From Chrysomallon squamiferum (taxonomy: Eukaryota; Mollusca; Gastropoda; Neomphalida; Peltospiridae), in assembly GCA_012295275.1 (NCBI GenBank), contig CM022665.1, positions 9,141,476 through 9,205,475 of the forward strand: DNA of 64,000 nucleotides. The letters are read 5' to 3'. Made by a program: the position numbers and the translations under genes. Below the pieces are notes generated by a model. That model was not told the DNA's origin. It saw only the letters and a list, made by a program, of their open reading frames with translations, and ran no database searches. Of the stretch, positions 58,601 through 61,824 are shown piece by piece. Positions within the stretch are counted from its first letter, which is position 1. Each line of letters begins with the position of its first letter.

Positions 58601-61117
58601 TGAACCAAATTTTAAATGTTTAGTTACAATATTGAAATAAATTTAATTTGTATTACTCAAAATTAATATTACACAACACTAAAGCTATATATGCTTTTTA
58701 TCATGATAAAGAAATATATCTTAATTGCAATTTCCTTTTGTTCATAACAGTATTCTTATAATACAGTCCAAACTTTTTAGCTTTCTGTACTTGAAAAGTA
58801 ACTGGAATGGTACTTTAGAAATATAATTTTTATAAAAGAACATTCAAATAAATAGTAGATACCACCATAATATTATTTAGTATTTGTGTTTCGAACCAAA
58901 ATTTAAATAAAATATATTTACTAAAGGTTTATCCATTCAGTGGTTGCATTTAAAACATTTTAAATATTTAACTTGCACTTCTTATTGGAAGTATTAAAAT
59001 CATTTGTGTTAAAAACATGATCAAAGTTCAAAATTTTATCTGATCCACTTTTTGAAAGTGCAGGGGAAAAAATGACTGGTTATATTAAAACATACAAAAT
59101 ATTTACACAGAGAAGAGGGTAAAAAAAAAAAAATTCTAACATTGTGTATATTAATATACGTGAAGAAAATAATAATTTACTTGAATGCTATAAGTTTTGC
59201 ATTCTGAAACATGTAACTGCACATCTGTATTTTTGATGTATTATGCTTAAGTTGATTATCCAGATATGACAGTAATGATGATTTAGTTACTCTTTGCATA
59301 TATATACCCTTCAGCTTTCTGCTGAGAACATGTATTAACAATCTTACAAAACAGGGACCCTCCTGTAGTTTCCCAATGAATAAAACCATACATGAAATGA
59401 TGAATGGTGGCCTTTTATATAACAACTGTGTCAACAACAGCAAATACACCATAACATCCAACTATATATTTTGATCTTACATCTGATCAAATTTAATCCT
59501 AATAAAACAGCAGCAGTTAACCATCAATTTTTACTTGGTGAAATTTGTTCTTCTTTATAATGAAACTCATCTTTCTGAACTCTGTTCAAAATGGCACCAG
59601 AAAAAAATTGGACTATGGAAATATGGAAAAAATGGCACTCCATATATGATTATTGTAACACTTCAGGAATGAAACCTTAAAAGTTCAATTTTGATCAACA
59701 TTACATCAACATAATATATATTGCCAAGTATACTTGATATTATGTGGCTTTTATGTAGAGTAACGTTAAATACAGTGCAGAGATCGGAATTTGTGGCTTT
59801 TTATGCAGTGTAATGCATAAATTCAAGTAAAATCACAAAAAGGAAAAAAATTCCTACAAAAAATGGAGAGAAAAAAAAGAATAAAAGAAATGTTTAAATT
59901 TTCACAACATAATCATTATAAATGGGTATTATATGACAAAAATGGTATTAGATATCCAATTAAAAAAATTAATAATAATAACAAAGCATTCACAAAAGTT
60001 AATGATTAAATTTAATATAAATGCAACTTTGTACAGTGGCATATATTTATTAGAAAAACATACACGTATGTTTATACACAAAAATTACACATTACCATTT
60101 CATGATGAAAGGAAAACAAATGTATTTCTATTTATTTGTTTCATTTTTATCAATTCAAAATCCACCAGTCATTAAATTACATCATCTAAAAAAAAATTAG
60201 CCTGGGTTTTATCAGATAACAATATTTTGAAAAAACATGACTATTAAGTTAGTATATTTCAAAAGCTAGTATGCACAGAACTGTTACAAACAGAGAGACA
60301 ATATTTTGTACTTCCTCATTTACAACAATAATTCTCTCTGATGTGTAACAGAGACTAGTACATGTAATGGGATAATACAAATCAATACTGCTAGTCATAA
60401 TATGTTTATGCAAGAGATTTTGCATTCTAGACTGACTTGTTATTGTTTGCTGCCTCTGAAAGCTTGTGGAGTACAGAAGTCACAAATGCAACACTTTGAT
60501 GATTAGCTTTTTATTGCTTTATTTTGTTGCTCTTATTTATTTGTTTTATTTCTAATTTGCACTTATTTATTTTTAATTCCTAAAAGTATTAAAGACAAAC
60601 CAGAAAATTGAGAAATGGTATCAATCATAATAAATGAAGTCTAGGTAGACTTCTGTTCTCAGTTCTATAAAAATTGTCTGGTAACAGTAATAGTTTATAG
60701 TTCGTGTGTTTGCGTGCTATTTGTTTTATAGCAGACGAACACATTGTCTATTTCATGCAATTAACTGAGTCAGAAGCATTCTGCATGGCCACACTGCTAA
60801 AGTGCAATTCGATCAGACAAACCTTTTTCCCACACACACGTCCCACACTAGTTAACAGTTGACATGCATGAAGCATTCAGAAATGGGTTATACAATCGCT
60901 GTAATGCCGGATATAATTCTGACTTTTGTCAAATCTGTCTATTAAAAGATTATGTAATAGACATCAGCTGTCTTATCACAACAAAGAAAGTTGATGGTCG
61001 CTTACTCATCCATGACCGAGACCGATTTTAACACAAGGCAGTAAACCAGTGCGATCGATTCAACCTACATTACTTACCGTGCTGCGATAAATCCGATTTC
61101 TTCAACACCGAATCCAT
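3675..61117 (-). CDS. Tandem MyTH4-FERM unconventional myosin, whole gene (43 coding exons)
   Basis: Actin-based ATPase motor with a cargo- and membrane-binding tail. Joined exons give about 2,247 residues: motor about 20-690 (P-loop GESGAGKT at 112-119, switch I NDNSSRFG at 162-169, switch II DIFGFE at 387-392); three IQ motifs about 708-775, where calmodulin-like light chains should bind; charged coiled coil 772-811; acidic linker 812-897; proline-rich linker about 930-1165; MyTH4-1 about 1165-1346; FERM-1 1347-1683; short linker 1684-1729; MyTH4-2 about 1730-1916; FERM-2 1917-2230; Gln-rich C-terminus. All 42 junctions keep the frame. Family knowledge: MyTH4-FERM myosins act in filopodia, microvilli and stereocilia, and the MyTH4-FERM pair binds microtubules or membrane-protein tails. 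No SH3 or PH domain is seen, which suggests class XXII or a divergent VII/XV relative. Class assignment is inference; gene identity as a MyTH4-FERM myosin is firm. Confidence 0.95.
4535..4654 (-). CDS. Myosin exon 42, FERM-2 F3 (residues 2152-2191)
   Basis: Encodes [20 protein letters not shown] and [10 protein letters not shown], the final F3 strands (relatives have Y-x-(E/D)-I-x(2)-W...G-x-L-x-(C/F)-x-T). 40 codons, phase 0, acceptor cag and donor CAG|gtatat. Confidence 0.95.
5045..5128 (-). CDS. Myosin exon 41, FERM-2 F3 (residues 2124-2151)
   Basis: Encodes [20 protein letters not shown] and TF, the F3 strand pair matching P-x(3)-(L/I)-(L/I)-A-(I/V)-(N/S)-x-x-G-(I/V)-x-(L/I)-(L/I). 28 codons, phase 0 on both sides. 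Confidence 0.95.
5582..5750 (-). CDS. Myosin exon 40, FERM-2 F2/F3 (residues 2067-2123)
   Basis: Encodes [13 protein letters not shown], the last helices of F2, a linking helix [12 protein letters not shown] and the first F3 strand FGSTVFEVG. Relatives have the same (F/Y)GS-x-FF-x-V strand. Begins one base into the Ser codon and ends in phase 0. Confidence 0.95.
5776..6115. repeat. Degenerate tandem repeat in intron 39
   Basis: Three diverged copies of a unit of roughly 100-120 bp. Shared pieces are CATT(T/C)AT(T/A)GAAG, a following TTAATATGTTAT-like stretch and GCTGCAGTTAAAAATACAAA, whose last copy is near 6088-6107. The first copy begins just outside the acceptor of exon 40. Confidence 0.5.
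6462..6529 (-). CDS. Myosin exon 39, FERM-2 F2 lobe (residues 2045-2067)
   Basis: Short 68-nt exon encoding [20 protein letters not shown] and DY, the central F2 helix (relatives have A-x(2)-LAAL-(I/L)-xQ-(A/V)). The Ser codon is split with exon 40. Confidence 0.94.
6842..6961 (-). CDS. Myosin exon 38, FERM-2 F2 lobe (residues 2005-2044)
   Basis: Encodes [20 protein letters not shown] then [15 protein letters not shown], matching KKLW-x(5)-DP-x-(A/V)-D-x(2)-FH-(Y/F)-xQ(E)-x-x(2)-Y-x-x-G of tail FERM domains. Phase 0, 40 codons. Confidence 0.95.
7490..7590 (-). CDS. Myosin exon 37, FERM-2 F1 lobe (residues 1971-2004)
   Basis: Encodes [17 protein letters not shown] then RDLRLVFK, matching D-x(2)-(L/F)-x(3)-E at the end of F1 and F-x-(F/Y)-(K/R). 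Its acceptor has a second copy 62 bp upstream in intron 36. Confidence 0.93.
7590..7690. repeat. Duplicated splice-acceptor segment in intron 36
   Basis: The segment TCTGAAAATACACATCAG plus TTAATAAATAAAA occurs at 7590 and again at 7652, with 5 extra bases in the second copy. It includes the real acceptor of exon 37, so the intron carries a decoy acceptor 62 bp upstream. Using it would shift the frame. Confidence 0.8.
7958..8039 (-). CDS. Myosin exon 36, FERM-2 F1 lobe (residues 1944-1971)
   Basis: Encodes [20 protein letters not shown], the F1 helix and strand with the I-x(4)-AK-I-x-L-x(4)-FSL-(Y/F) pattern, followed by YEMMSSS. Ends in a split Glu codon. Confidence 0.93.
8284..8365 (-). 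CDS. Myosin exon 35, FERM-2 F1 lobe (residues 1916-1943)
   Basis: Encodes [20 protein letters not shown] and CFE, the first two strands of the ubiquitin-like F1 lobe of the second FERM domain. Relatives have H-x-V-x-FPDG-x(3)-(L/V)-x-V-x(2)-S-x-T at this place. Confidence 0.93.
8679..8755 (-). CDS. Myosin exon 34, MyTH4-2 to FERM-2 linker (residues 1891-1916)
   Basis: Encodes [20 protein letters not shown] and ECVSQ. It corresponds to the GGRR-x-xPPS-x-xE-(I/L) segment that ties MyTH4 to the FERM F1 lobe, rewritten here as a strongly basic KKRRK. Ends in a split Arg codon. Confidence 0.93.
8989..9155 (-). CDS. Myosin exon 33, MyTH4-2 (residues 1835-1890)
   Basis: Encodes [20 protein letters not shown] and [10 protein letters not shown]. 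This is the MyTH4 block G-W-x-L-x(3)-T-x(3)-PS-x(2)-L-x(2)-Y-(L/V)-x-(R/Q)-(F/H)-L-x(2). It ends CHK before exon 34. Confidence 0.96.
9541..9663 (-). CDS. Myosin exon 32, MyTH4-2 (residues 1794-1835)
   Basis: Encodes [20 protein letters not shown] followed by [10 protein letters not shown], which matches the diagnostic MyTH4 block L-x-DE-x(2)-CQL-(I/M)-KQ-x-T-x-(N/H)P. The splits with exons 31 and 33 are consistent. Confidence 0.96.
10332..10525 (-). CDS. Myosin exon 31, start of MyTH4-2 (residues 1729-1794)
   Basis: Encodes [18 protein letters not shown], the entry helix of the second MyTH4 domain (relatives have WxFSxxPIxxPLL), then [16 protein letters not shown]. 194 nt with a codon split on each side. 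The first base completes AGA. Confidence 0.95.
10551..10755. repeat. 118-bp tandem duplication in intron 30
   Basis: The sequence TGTTAATAATATTTTCATGT with its continuation through ATAATAAAAAGAAAAGAA is repeated with an offset of 118 bp (10551 and 10669). The copies have diverged moderately. The duplication begins within 30 bp of the exon 31 acceptor. Confidence 0.7.
11156..11292 (-). CDS. Myosin exon 30, linker between the two MyTH4-FERM units (residues 1684-1729)
   Basis: Encodes about 46 residues starting [17 protein letters not shown]. The exon contains no SH3-like sequence, although myosins VII and XV have an SH3 domain between the two units. This missing domain is the main reason to place the protein outside those classes. 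Confidence 0.92.
11542..11946 (-). CDS. Myosin exon 29, FERM-1 F3 lobe (residues 1549-1683)
   Basis: Encodes [20 protein letters not shown], then the PH-like F3 strands: [34 protein letters not shown]. It ends with the C-terminal helix around [10 protein letters not shown]. The motif YPLYG-x-x-(F/L)F is typical of F3 in myosin tails. 135 codons, phase 0, donor AAG|gtaaac. Confidence 0.96.
12511..12598 (-). CDS. Myosin exon 28, FERM-1 F2 lobe (residues 1519-1548)
   Basis: Encodes [20 protein letters not shown] and SVEVAKAHK, the last F2 helices. Relatives have LP..(F/W)...V...H at the same place. Joins exon 29 ([12 protein letters not shown]) in phase. Confidence 0.94.
12899..12996 (-). CDS. 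Myosin exon 27, FERM-1 F2 lobe (residues 1487-1519)
   Basis: Encodes [20 protein letters not shown], the helical F2 lobe with the ALQLAxLQ(A/V)Q(V/L) helix shared by myosins VII, X and XV, then WGEFEDD. Ends in a split Arg codon. Confidence 0.95.
13400..13589 (-). CDS. Myosin exon 26, FERM-1 F1/F2 (residues 1423-1486)
   Basis: Encodes [20 protein letters not shown] and then [14 protein letters not shown]. The match to (L/F)-x-FKK-x-(F/Y)...DPVE-x-x-LLY-x-Q-x(3) marks the F1-to-F2 transition. The donor is AGA|gtgagc. In-frame reading past it gives VSSF and then a stop. Confidence 0.95.
14025..14095 (-). CDS. Myosin exon 25, FERM-1 (residues 1400-1423)
   Basis: Encodes [20 protein letters not shown] and EWE, the F1 segment in which relatives have the E-x-Y-(I/V)-x-D-x-(I/L)-x-x-WE pattern. 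Ends with a split Gln codon. Confidence 0.93.
14418..14576 (-). CDS. Myosin exon 24, FERM-1 F1 lobe (residues 1347-1399)
   Basis: Encodes a ubiquitin-like strand-turn-strand followed by the helix [16 protein letters not shown] and the strand GWSVYE, the F1 (RA-like) lobe of myosin FERM domains. 53 codons, phase 0. Confidence 0.95.
14840..14971 (-). CDS. Myosin exon 23, end of MyTH4-1 (residues 1303-1346)
   Basis: Encodes YLLSYVKKN, matching the MyTH4 LxxYLxxH helix, followed by the region [15 protein letters not shown] that leads to the FERM domain. Relatives have a similar R-x(2)-PPS-x-EI linker to F1. 44 codons, phase 0. Confidence 0.95.
15268..15545. mobile_element. hAT-like MITE with 8-bp target-site duplication
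   Basis: A 262-bp insert (15276-15537) in intron 22 is flanked by perfect CTCTAACC at 15268-15275 and 15538-15545. It starts CAGTGTGGGG and ends TTGGGAACCACTA. The 8-bp duplication and the end (reverse complement TAGTGGTTCCCAA) match hAT conventions. The inverted ends agree only partly and no transposase is inside, so it is a non-autonomous, decayed copy. Confidence 0.7.
15693..15917 (-). CDS. Myosin exon 22, core of MyTH4-1 (residues 1228-1302)
   Basis: Carries the diagnostic MyTH4 segments: the [20 protein letters not shown] block, where family members have xDExxxQxxKQxxxNP, and the [15 protein letters not shown] helix (W-x-L-x(4)-F-x-PS in relatives). 75 codons, phase 0. Confidence 0.96.
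16625..16738 (-). CDS. Myosin exon 21, MyTH4-1 (residues 1190-1227)
   Basis: Encodes [20 protein letters not shown], with the MyTH4 pattern of a basic surface and a Leu-rich helix, and ends with HLACNIFK. It joins exon 20 in phase and continues into the LTRLMRDE helix of exon 22. 38 codons. Confidence 0.93.
18165..18345 (-). mobile_element. tRNA-derived SINE remnant
   Basis: On the minus strand it starts like a tRNA, GGGCTGTAGCTCACTGGTTA (an RNA polymerase III A box), with a weak B-box-like AGGTCACCAGATC about 30 bp later. A body follows containing GATATGTGCTGGCCTGTC and ATGGGAAGACAG. From memory this body resembles the conserved segment of molluscan SINEs (GATATGTGCTATCCTGTC-like). The copy is diverged and I could not define target duplications. 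Confidence 0.6.
19899..19930. repeat. (CA)16 microsatellite
   Basis: Thirty-two bases of uninterrupted CA in intron 20, likely length-variable between individuals. Confidence 0.95.
20011..20090. repeat. Compound trinucleotide tract (TGA, GTA, AAT)
   Basis: Adjacent runs of TGA, GTA and AAT units in intron 20, with the AAT part the longest (about 20051-20090). Confidence 0.9.
20180..20720. other. G+C-richer stretch in intron 20, unexplained
   Basis: About 540 bp with noticeably more G and C than the surrounding intron and little simple repeat. All frames have stops within short distances and no domain is recognisable. An old transposon body or a conserved non-coding element would both fit. 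Confidence 0.35.
21464..22176 (-). CDS. Myosin exon 20, proline-rich linker and start of MyTH4-1 (residues 952-1189)
   Basis: Largest exon at 713 nt. It encodes about 200 residues of disordered sequence with at least six polyproline runs ([32 protein letters not shown] and others), a poly-Glu run and many Ser/Thr-Pro sites. It then enters the first MyTH4 domain at [11 protein letters not shown]. Coding is clear despite low complexity: the frame is open throughout and both junctions fit. The opposite strand is also open for 66 codons, but this is a shadow of the repeat. Confidence 0.93.
22541..22703 (-). CDS. Myosin exon 19, linker with first proline run (residues 898-952)
   Basis: Encodes [22 protein letters not shown], which contains a short conserved-looking acidic helix. 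Low-complexity sequence with PPPPPHPPP follows, then a split Glu codon. Proline runs of this kind are ligands for SH3, WW, EVH1 or profilin folds; the partner is unknown. Confidence 0.9.
24535..24610 (+). mobile_element. SINE-like, tRNA-related remnant
   Basis: A degenerate A-box region (GTGTTAGTGTGTTAGAGAAT) is followed about 35 bp later by a B-box-like GTGTTTGATCCC (consensus GGTTCGATCCC). Spacing fits a tRNA-derived SINE head. Strongly decayed. Confidence 0.35.
26168..26197 (-). CDS. Candidate 30-nt micro-exon or alternative first exon
   Basis: Thirty bases encoding [10 protein letters not shown] between an acceptor-like cag (pyrimidine tract weak) and a strong GCG|gtaaga donor. It is phase 0 on both sides and joins in frame between exons 18 and 19. 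An ATG lies in frame inside it and another 15 nt upstream of it. It could therefore also be the first coding exon of a short, headless tail isoform beginning in intron 18. Either use is inference. Confidence 0.4.
26983..27020. repeat. (AAAG)n tract
   Basis: Poly-A leading into five AAAG units in intron 18, followed by A/G-rich sequence. Confidence 0.85.
31085..31150 (-). mobile_element. tRNA-like A-box fragment
   Basis: The minus strand reads CTTAGCTCAGTTGGTAGAGT, a near-perfect tRNA D-arm with A box, followed by an anticodon-arm-like GGATTCTCAGTGG. The B box and a paired acceptor stem are missing, so it is not a working tRNA. Probably a SINE head or tRNA relic. Confidence 0.45.
31378..31633 (-). 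CDS. Myosin exon 18, acidic linker (residues 812-897)
   Basis: Encodes an acidic, helix-prone linker with no domain that I recognise. It has Glu-rich stretches such as [27 protein letters not shown] and [14 protein letters not shown]. It joins the coiled coil to the proline-rich region. The first base completes the split Lys codon of exon 17 (or the Arg codon of the micro-exon). Donor CAG|gtaggc, phase 0. Confidence 0.9.
32745..32800 (+). mobile_element. SINE-like, tRNA-related fragment
   Basis: Reads AATAGCACTGTGGTTAAGC (A-box-like) with GTGTACCGTTCTGC about 25 bp on, in the position of a B box. It sits in a G+C-richer block (32580-32800) that may be the rest of the element. Confidence 0.35.
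32881..33235. repeat. Tandem repeat of about 113-125 bp, three diverged units
   Basis: Units begin AAG(A/C)ACAT(T/C)TGAAAT(A/G)G at 32881, 32994 and 33119. Each continues with a TTG(T/A)TGAAGACTGT-like part and ends in a TTGAATCTT(A/C)ATTAGATAT-like part before the next. The third unit is more diverged. Confidence 0.75.
33901..33941. repeat. (TTA)n microsatellite
   Basis: About 41 bp of perfect ATT/TTA repeat in intron 17. Confidence 0.95.
34168..34182 (-). CDS. Candidate 15-nt cassette micro-exon in the myosin neck
   Basis: Fifteen bases between a pyrimidine-rich acceptor (ctgcttttccag) and a good donor (CG|gtaaga). Spliced between exons 17 and 18, it keeps the frame and gives FKNIHIRES instead of FKES, adding five residues right after the charged helix. 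Both forms are open, so it is most simply an alternatively included exon. Splice sites and phase are seen; use in transcripts is inference. Confidence 0.6.
35523..35680 (-). CDS. Myosin exon 17, IQ3 and charged coiled coil (residues 760-812)
   Basis: Finishes IQ3 ([10 protein letters not shown]) and then runs into an almost wholly charged Glu/Lys/Arg/Gln helix of about 40 residues ending EQAIEESF. It looks like a short coiled coil or a single alpha-helix lever extension, as in myosins VI, VII and X. It ends in AA, a split Lys codon. That codon can be completed by G from the 15-nt micro-exon or by A from exon 18. Confidence 0.93.
36086..36192 (-). CDS. Myosin exon 16, IQ2 and start of IQ3 (residues 724-759)
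   Basis: Encodes the second IQ motif, [18 protein letters not shown], in which Cys replaces the usual Gly. The third begins RRAAITIQ at the exon end and continues in exon 17. Confidence 0.95.
36675..36786 (-). CDS. Myosin exon 15, end of converter and IQ1 (residues 687-724)
   Basis: Starts [15 protein letters not shown] (converter exit helix). It then carries the first IQ motif, [15 protein letters not shown], which fits (I/L)Q-x(3)-(R/K)G with light-chain-binding hydrophobics. Ends in a codon split with exon 16. Confidence 0.95.
37022..37331. mobile_element. pogo/Tigger-like element remnant
   Basis: Starts TA|CAGGTTGAGAATCC, continues TTTATCCAAAATGCTTGGGA and then TTTTGGATTTTGGAATA. Near the right end it has ACATTTCAGATTTAGAAATT. 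The TA target and CAG start fit the pogo/Tigger group, and the whole order resembles a Tigger-type element I remember from mammals. The right inverted end is decayed and no transposase is present. Family name not certain. Confidence 0.55.
37883..38038 (-). CDS. Myosin exon 14, converter (residues 635-686)
   Basis: Encodes [18 protein letters not shown], the start of the converter, and ends WQVGKTK, the conserved (V/I)GKTKVF(L/M) lever-arm junction completed by exon 15. 52 codons, phase 0. Confidence 0.97.
38080..38268. mobile_element. mariner-type MITE
   Basis: A 189-bp element in intron 13 between TA dinucleotides. The left end is TACTGGGTTGGAATAAAAGT and continues TCGTTG; the reverse complement of the right end is TACGGGGTTGGAACAGAAGT and continues TCATAG. 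The ends pair over about 26 bp with few mismatches. They match mariner-type termini (GGTTG-x(6)-AAGTTCGT). Too short for a transposase, so non-autonomous. Confidence 0.8.
39004..39121 (-). CDS. Myosin exon 13, SH1/SH2 helices (residues 595-634)
   Basis: Encodes the block YVRCLKPN, matching the invariant (F/Y)(I/V)RCIKPN, then [19 protein letters not shown], the SH1-SH2 helix and start of the converter. The left end continues to exon 14 with [11 protein letters not shown]. Confidence 0.97.
39542..39681 (-). CDS. Myosin exon 12, loop 2 region (residues 549-595)
   Basis: Encodes the loop 2 segment, with several Arg and few Lys, then [17 protein letters not shown], matching VxxxFxxQLxxLMxxL of the lower 50-kDa domain. 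It ends in the split Trp codon of NPW. Confidence 0.95.
40087..40326 (-). CDS. Myosin exon 11, lower 50K, actin-binding region (residues 469-548)
   Basis: Encodes GTDKTYLNK and the cardiomyopathy-loop region through [18 protein letters not shown] to DKNKD. The block HYAG-x-V-x-Y-x(4)-FLDKNKD is diagnostic of myosin motors. 80 codons, phase 0. Confidence 0.97.
40805..40855 (-). CDS. Myosin exon 10 (residues 452-468)
   Basis: Short 51-nt exon encoding [17 protein letters not shown], the conserved GxxxLLDEECxFPxGTD segment of the lower 50-kDa domain. Pro-Pro-Arg-Cys replaces the more common lead residues. Phase 0. Confidence 0.95.
41360..41434 (-). CDS. Myosin exon 9, relay loop (residues 427-451)
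   Basis: Encodes [20 protein letters not shown] and ELIEK, matching the conserved Y-x(2)-E-x-I-x-W-x(4)-F-x-DN block. The usual Trp is Phe here (position 434). 75 nt, phase 0. Confidence 0.95.
41866..41958 (-). CDS. Myosin exon 8, relay helix (residues 396-426)
   Basis: Encodes [15 protein letters not shown] followed by the relay-helix residues [14 protein letters not shown]. This is the conserved NSFEQLxINxxNExLQxFFxxxxFxxEQ block. 93 nt, phase 0. Confidence 0.97.
42992..43028. repeat. 37-bp direct repeat, copy 1 (intron 7)
   Basis: ACTATTTTATGCTCACTGTA and the following 17 bases recur without mismatch at 43766-43802, on the other side of exon 7. Offset 774 bp, with no similarity beyond the ends. 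Confidence 0.9.
43490..43639 (-). CDS. Myosin exon 7, switch II (residues 346-395)
   Basis: Encodes the helix [15 protein letters not shown] and then [14 protein letters not shown], with switch II and its conserved Gly and Glu. Exactly 50 codons, phase 0. A 37-bp perfect direct repeat lies on both sides of this exon (42992-43028 and 43766-43802). Confidence 0.97.
43766..43802. repeat. 37-bp direct repeat, copy 2 (intron 6)
   Basis: Perfect partner of 42992-43028. Directly followed by a long A-run and CA tract (43831-43870). Confidence 0.9.
43831..43941. repeat. Two long poly-A runs with CA tract
   Basis: A25 at 43831-43855 runs into CACACTCACACACACAC. A30 lies at 43912-43941. These are typical slippage tracts and likely assembly-length uncertain. 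Confidence 0.9.
45142..45194. repeat. 53-bp poly-T run
   Basis: Longest homopolymer in the window, with T-rich flanks. The open frames that read through it are artefacts of the run. Confidence 0.95.
47081..47135. repeat. TG-rich microsatellite
   Basis: Imperfect (TG)n interrupted by TATG and CATG in intron 6. Confidence 0.95.
49734..50305 (-). CDS. Myosin exon 6, upper 50K with switch I (residues 155-345)
   Basis: Largest motor exon at 572 nt. It starts [17 protein letters not shown] (switch I) and continues through YLLEQSRI and the NYHVFYQL segment, then [11 protein letters not shown] and helices of the upper 50-kDa domain. It ends LQE before a gtaagt donor. The catalytic Asn, Ser and Arg of switch I are present, so the ATPase looks competent. 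Confidence 0.97.
50306..52464 (-). other. Intron 5 of the myosin gene (2.2 kb)
   Basis: Contains an AAAT tract (50791-50820), a 46-bp minisatellite (51073-51285) and otherwise AT-rich unique sequence. No exon seen. Confidence 0.7.
51073..51285. repeat. 46-bp minisatellite, about 4.6 units
   Basis: Units start near 51073, 51119, 51165, 51211 and 51257, an exact 46-bp period. The consensus starts AGTTGTAAAAACCTAACTTG, continues TTTTGTGGAATATTACT and ends in a variable part. Copies have scattered substitutions but hardly any indels. Confidence 0.9.
52465..52573 (-). CDS. Myosin exon 5, after the P-loop (residues 119-155)
   Basis: Starts [11 protein letters not shown] (end of the P-loop and its helix) and ends [12 protein letters not shown], where the final Gly codon is split with exon 6. 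It matches the conserved ILEAxPxLEAFGNAKT segment with Asn-Thr-Val in place of the usual NPV/NPL variants. Confidence 0.97.
52574..53995 (-). other. Introns 3 and 4 of the myosin gene (either side of exon 4)
   Basis: Intron 4 (52574-53337) and intron 3 (53482-53995) are AT-rich with short A/T runs and no recognisable element. The P-loop exon 4 lies between them. Confidence 0.7.
53338..53481 (-). CDS. Myosin exon 4, ends in the P-loop (residues 71-118)
   Basis: Encodes the [11 protein letters not shown] helix and then [11 protein letters not shown], the ATP-binding P-loop. The exon ends exactly on the P-loop lysine and exon 5 starts with the conserved Thr. 144 nt, phase 0 at both ends. Confidence 0.97.
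53996..54058 (-). CDS. Myosin exon 3, motor (residues 50-70)
   Basis: Encodes [19 protein letters not shown] plus EQ. This is the conserved (Y/F)xGxILVxVNPY segment of every myosin motor, directly before the P-loop region. It is 63 nt, phase 0 at both ends, with a gtaag donor. Confidence 0.95.
54059..57398 (-). other. Intron 2 of the myosin gene (3.3 kb)
   Basis: Contains a CA tract (55664-55694), a pogo-like end candidate near 54604 and a slightly G+C-richer stretch around 55000-55330. A strong donor-like site at 57354 has no usable exon in front of it. Open frames at 55296-55695 are chance. Confidence 0.65.
55664..55694. repeat. (CA)n microsatellite
   Basis: Thirty-one bases of uninterrupted CA/AC in intron 2, preceded by ATG and AAT-like short repeats. 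Confidence 0.95.
57399..57505 (-). CDS. Myosin exon 2, motor N-terminus (residues 14-49)
   Basis: Encodes the start of the motor, with the pattern DM-x(12)[12 protein letters not shown] typical of the first motor helix. The acceptor is cag at 57507-57506. I chose the donor at 57398 (TAT|gtatcc) over a gtacaa site 25 nt upstream, because only the longer form restores the conserved RY-x(4)-IY and stays in phase with exon 3. Confidence 0.9.
57506..61077 (-). other. Intron 1 of the myosin gene (3.6 kb)
   Basis: Separates the 13-residue first coding exon from the motor. First introns often hold enhancers, but no motif cluster is evident. Holds T-runs near 57950-57970 and 58446-58510, and AT-rich sequence. 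Open frames at 59177-59461 and 59933-60175 lack coding character. Confidence 0.65.
61078..61117 (-). CDS. Myosin exon 1 (start codon, residues 1-14)
   Basis: Begins at ATG 61117-61115 in context GAAATGG and ends at a strong donor, G|gtaagt. It encodes [13 protein letters not shown] plus the first base of a Gly codon, which exon 2 completes with GT. Only about 20 residues precede the motor core, so the SH3-like N-terminal subdomain of classes II, V and VII is absent. The sequence just upstream reads TCTGTAG, so a 5' UTR acceptor right before AAATGG cannot be excluded. Confidence 0.85.
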
Positions 61118-61400
61118 TTCTACAGAACACTCACAGTATAACTAAGTCATTGTGGAAGCGAACATGCTCACCATGACACTAACCAGTGCATGTTCGCTGT
61201 GCTTGTGAGCAGTTTACGGTTAACGGTGTTATGTGACTCATTGTTCTCTTTCAAGTTGGCGCGCCACTCCCACATCCTTCTGTGCTTGGCTTACACTGGA
61301 AGCCAGTTGGTGAAAACGAGATACCAGTTTATTCTACGAAAACCGAACGAGAAGCAACGTTTTGGCCTATGAATATTAATATAGTAGCACACCGCATCCA
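61118..61400 (-). promoter_or_regulatory. Putative 5' UTR and promoter region of the myosin gene
   Basis: The stretch upstream of the start codon is clearly richer in G+C and CpG than its surroundings and includes the palindrome GGCGCGCC near 61258-61265. This fits a CpG-containing core promoter. I see no clear TATA box or initiator that would fix the transcription start. A small plus-strand open frame here shows no coding character. Confidence 0.35.
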
Positions 61401-61793
61401 TCATCTGATAAAAATAATTTACAATGTTACAATAAAAAATATATATTTTAAACATTCTCTATTCGATTGACTGTTATATCCTAGAAATGTTTTTTCTTTT
61501 TCTTTTGTAACATGGATTTCCCCACAGAATTTTTTTGTTTTTATAAATTTTGTCAGAAATGTCGTTTTTATGGATCATCAGAAAATATTTGTTTCATTTT
61601 TTAAAATTAATGTAATTAAAAATGCTTAGTTATTTAAGTAGATTTATTAATAGTAACATCTTCACCATTATCCTTGTTGCATATAAAGGAAAGGTGCATG
61701 TGAAACCATTAATTTATAATAATAATAATTTTGTTGATAGTATTATCCATGTGACATTGTTGTATGTCAAGGAATAATAATGATAATAAAACC

Positions 61794-61824
<31 letters not shown>

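Noticed and set aside
61190-61470. Plus-strand open frames in the promoter region as a divergent gene
   Set aside because: Short, overlapping in two frames, no good start context and no splice donor that opens a longer frame.
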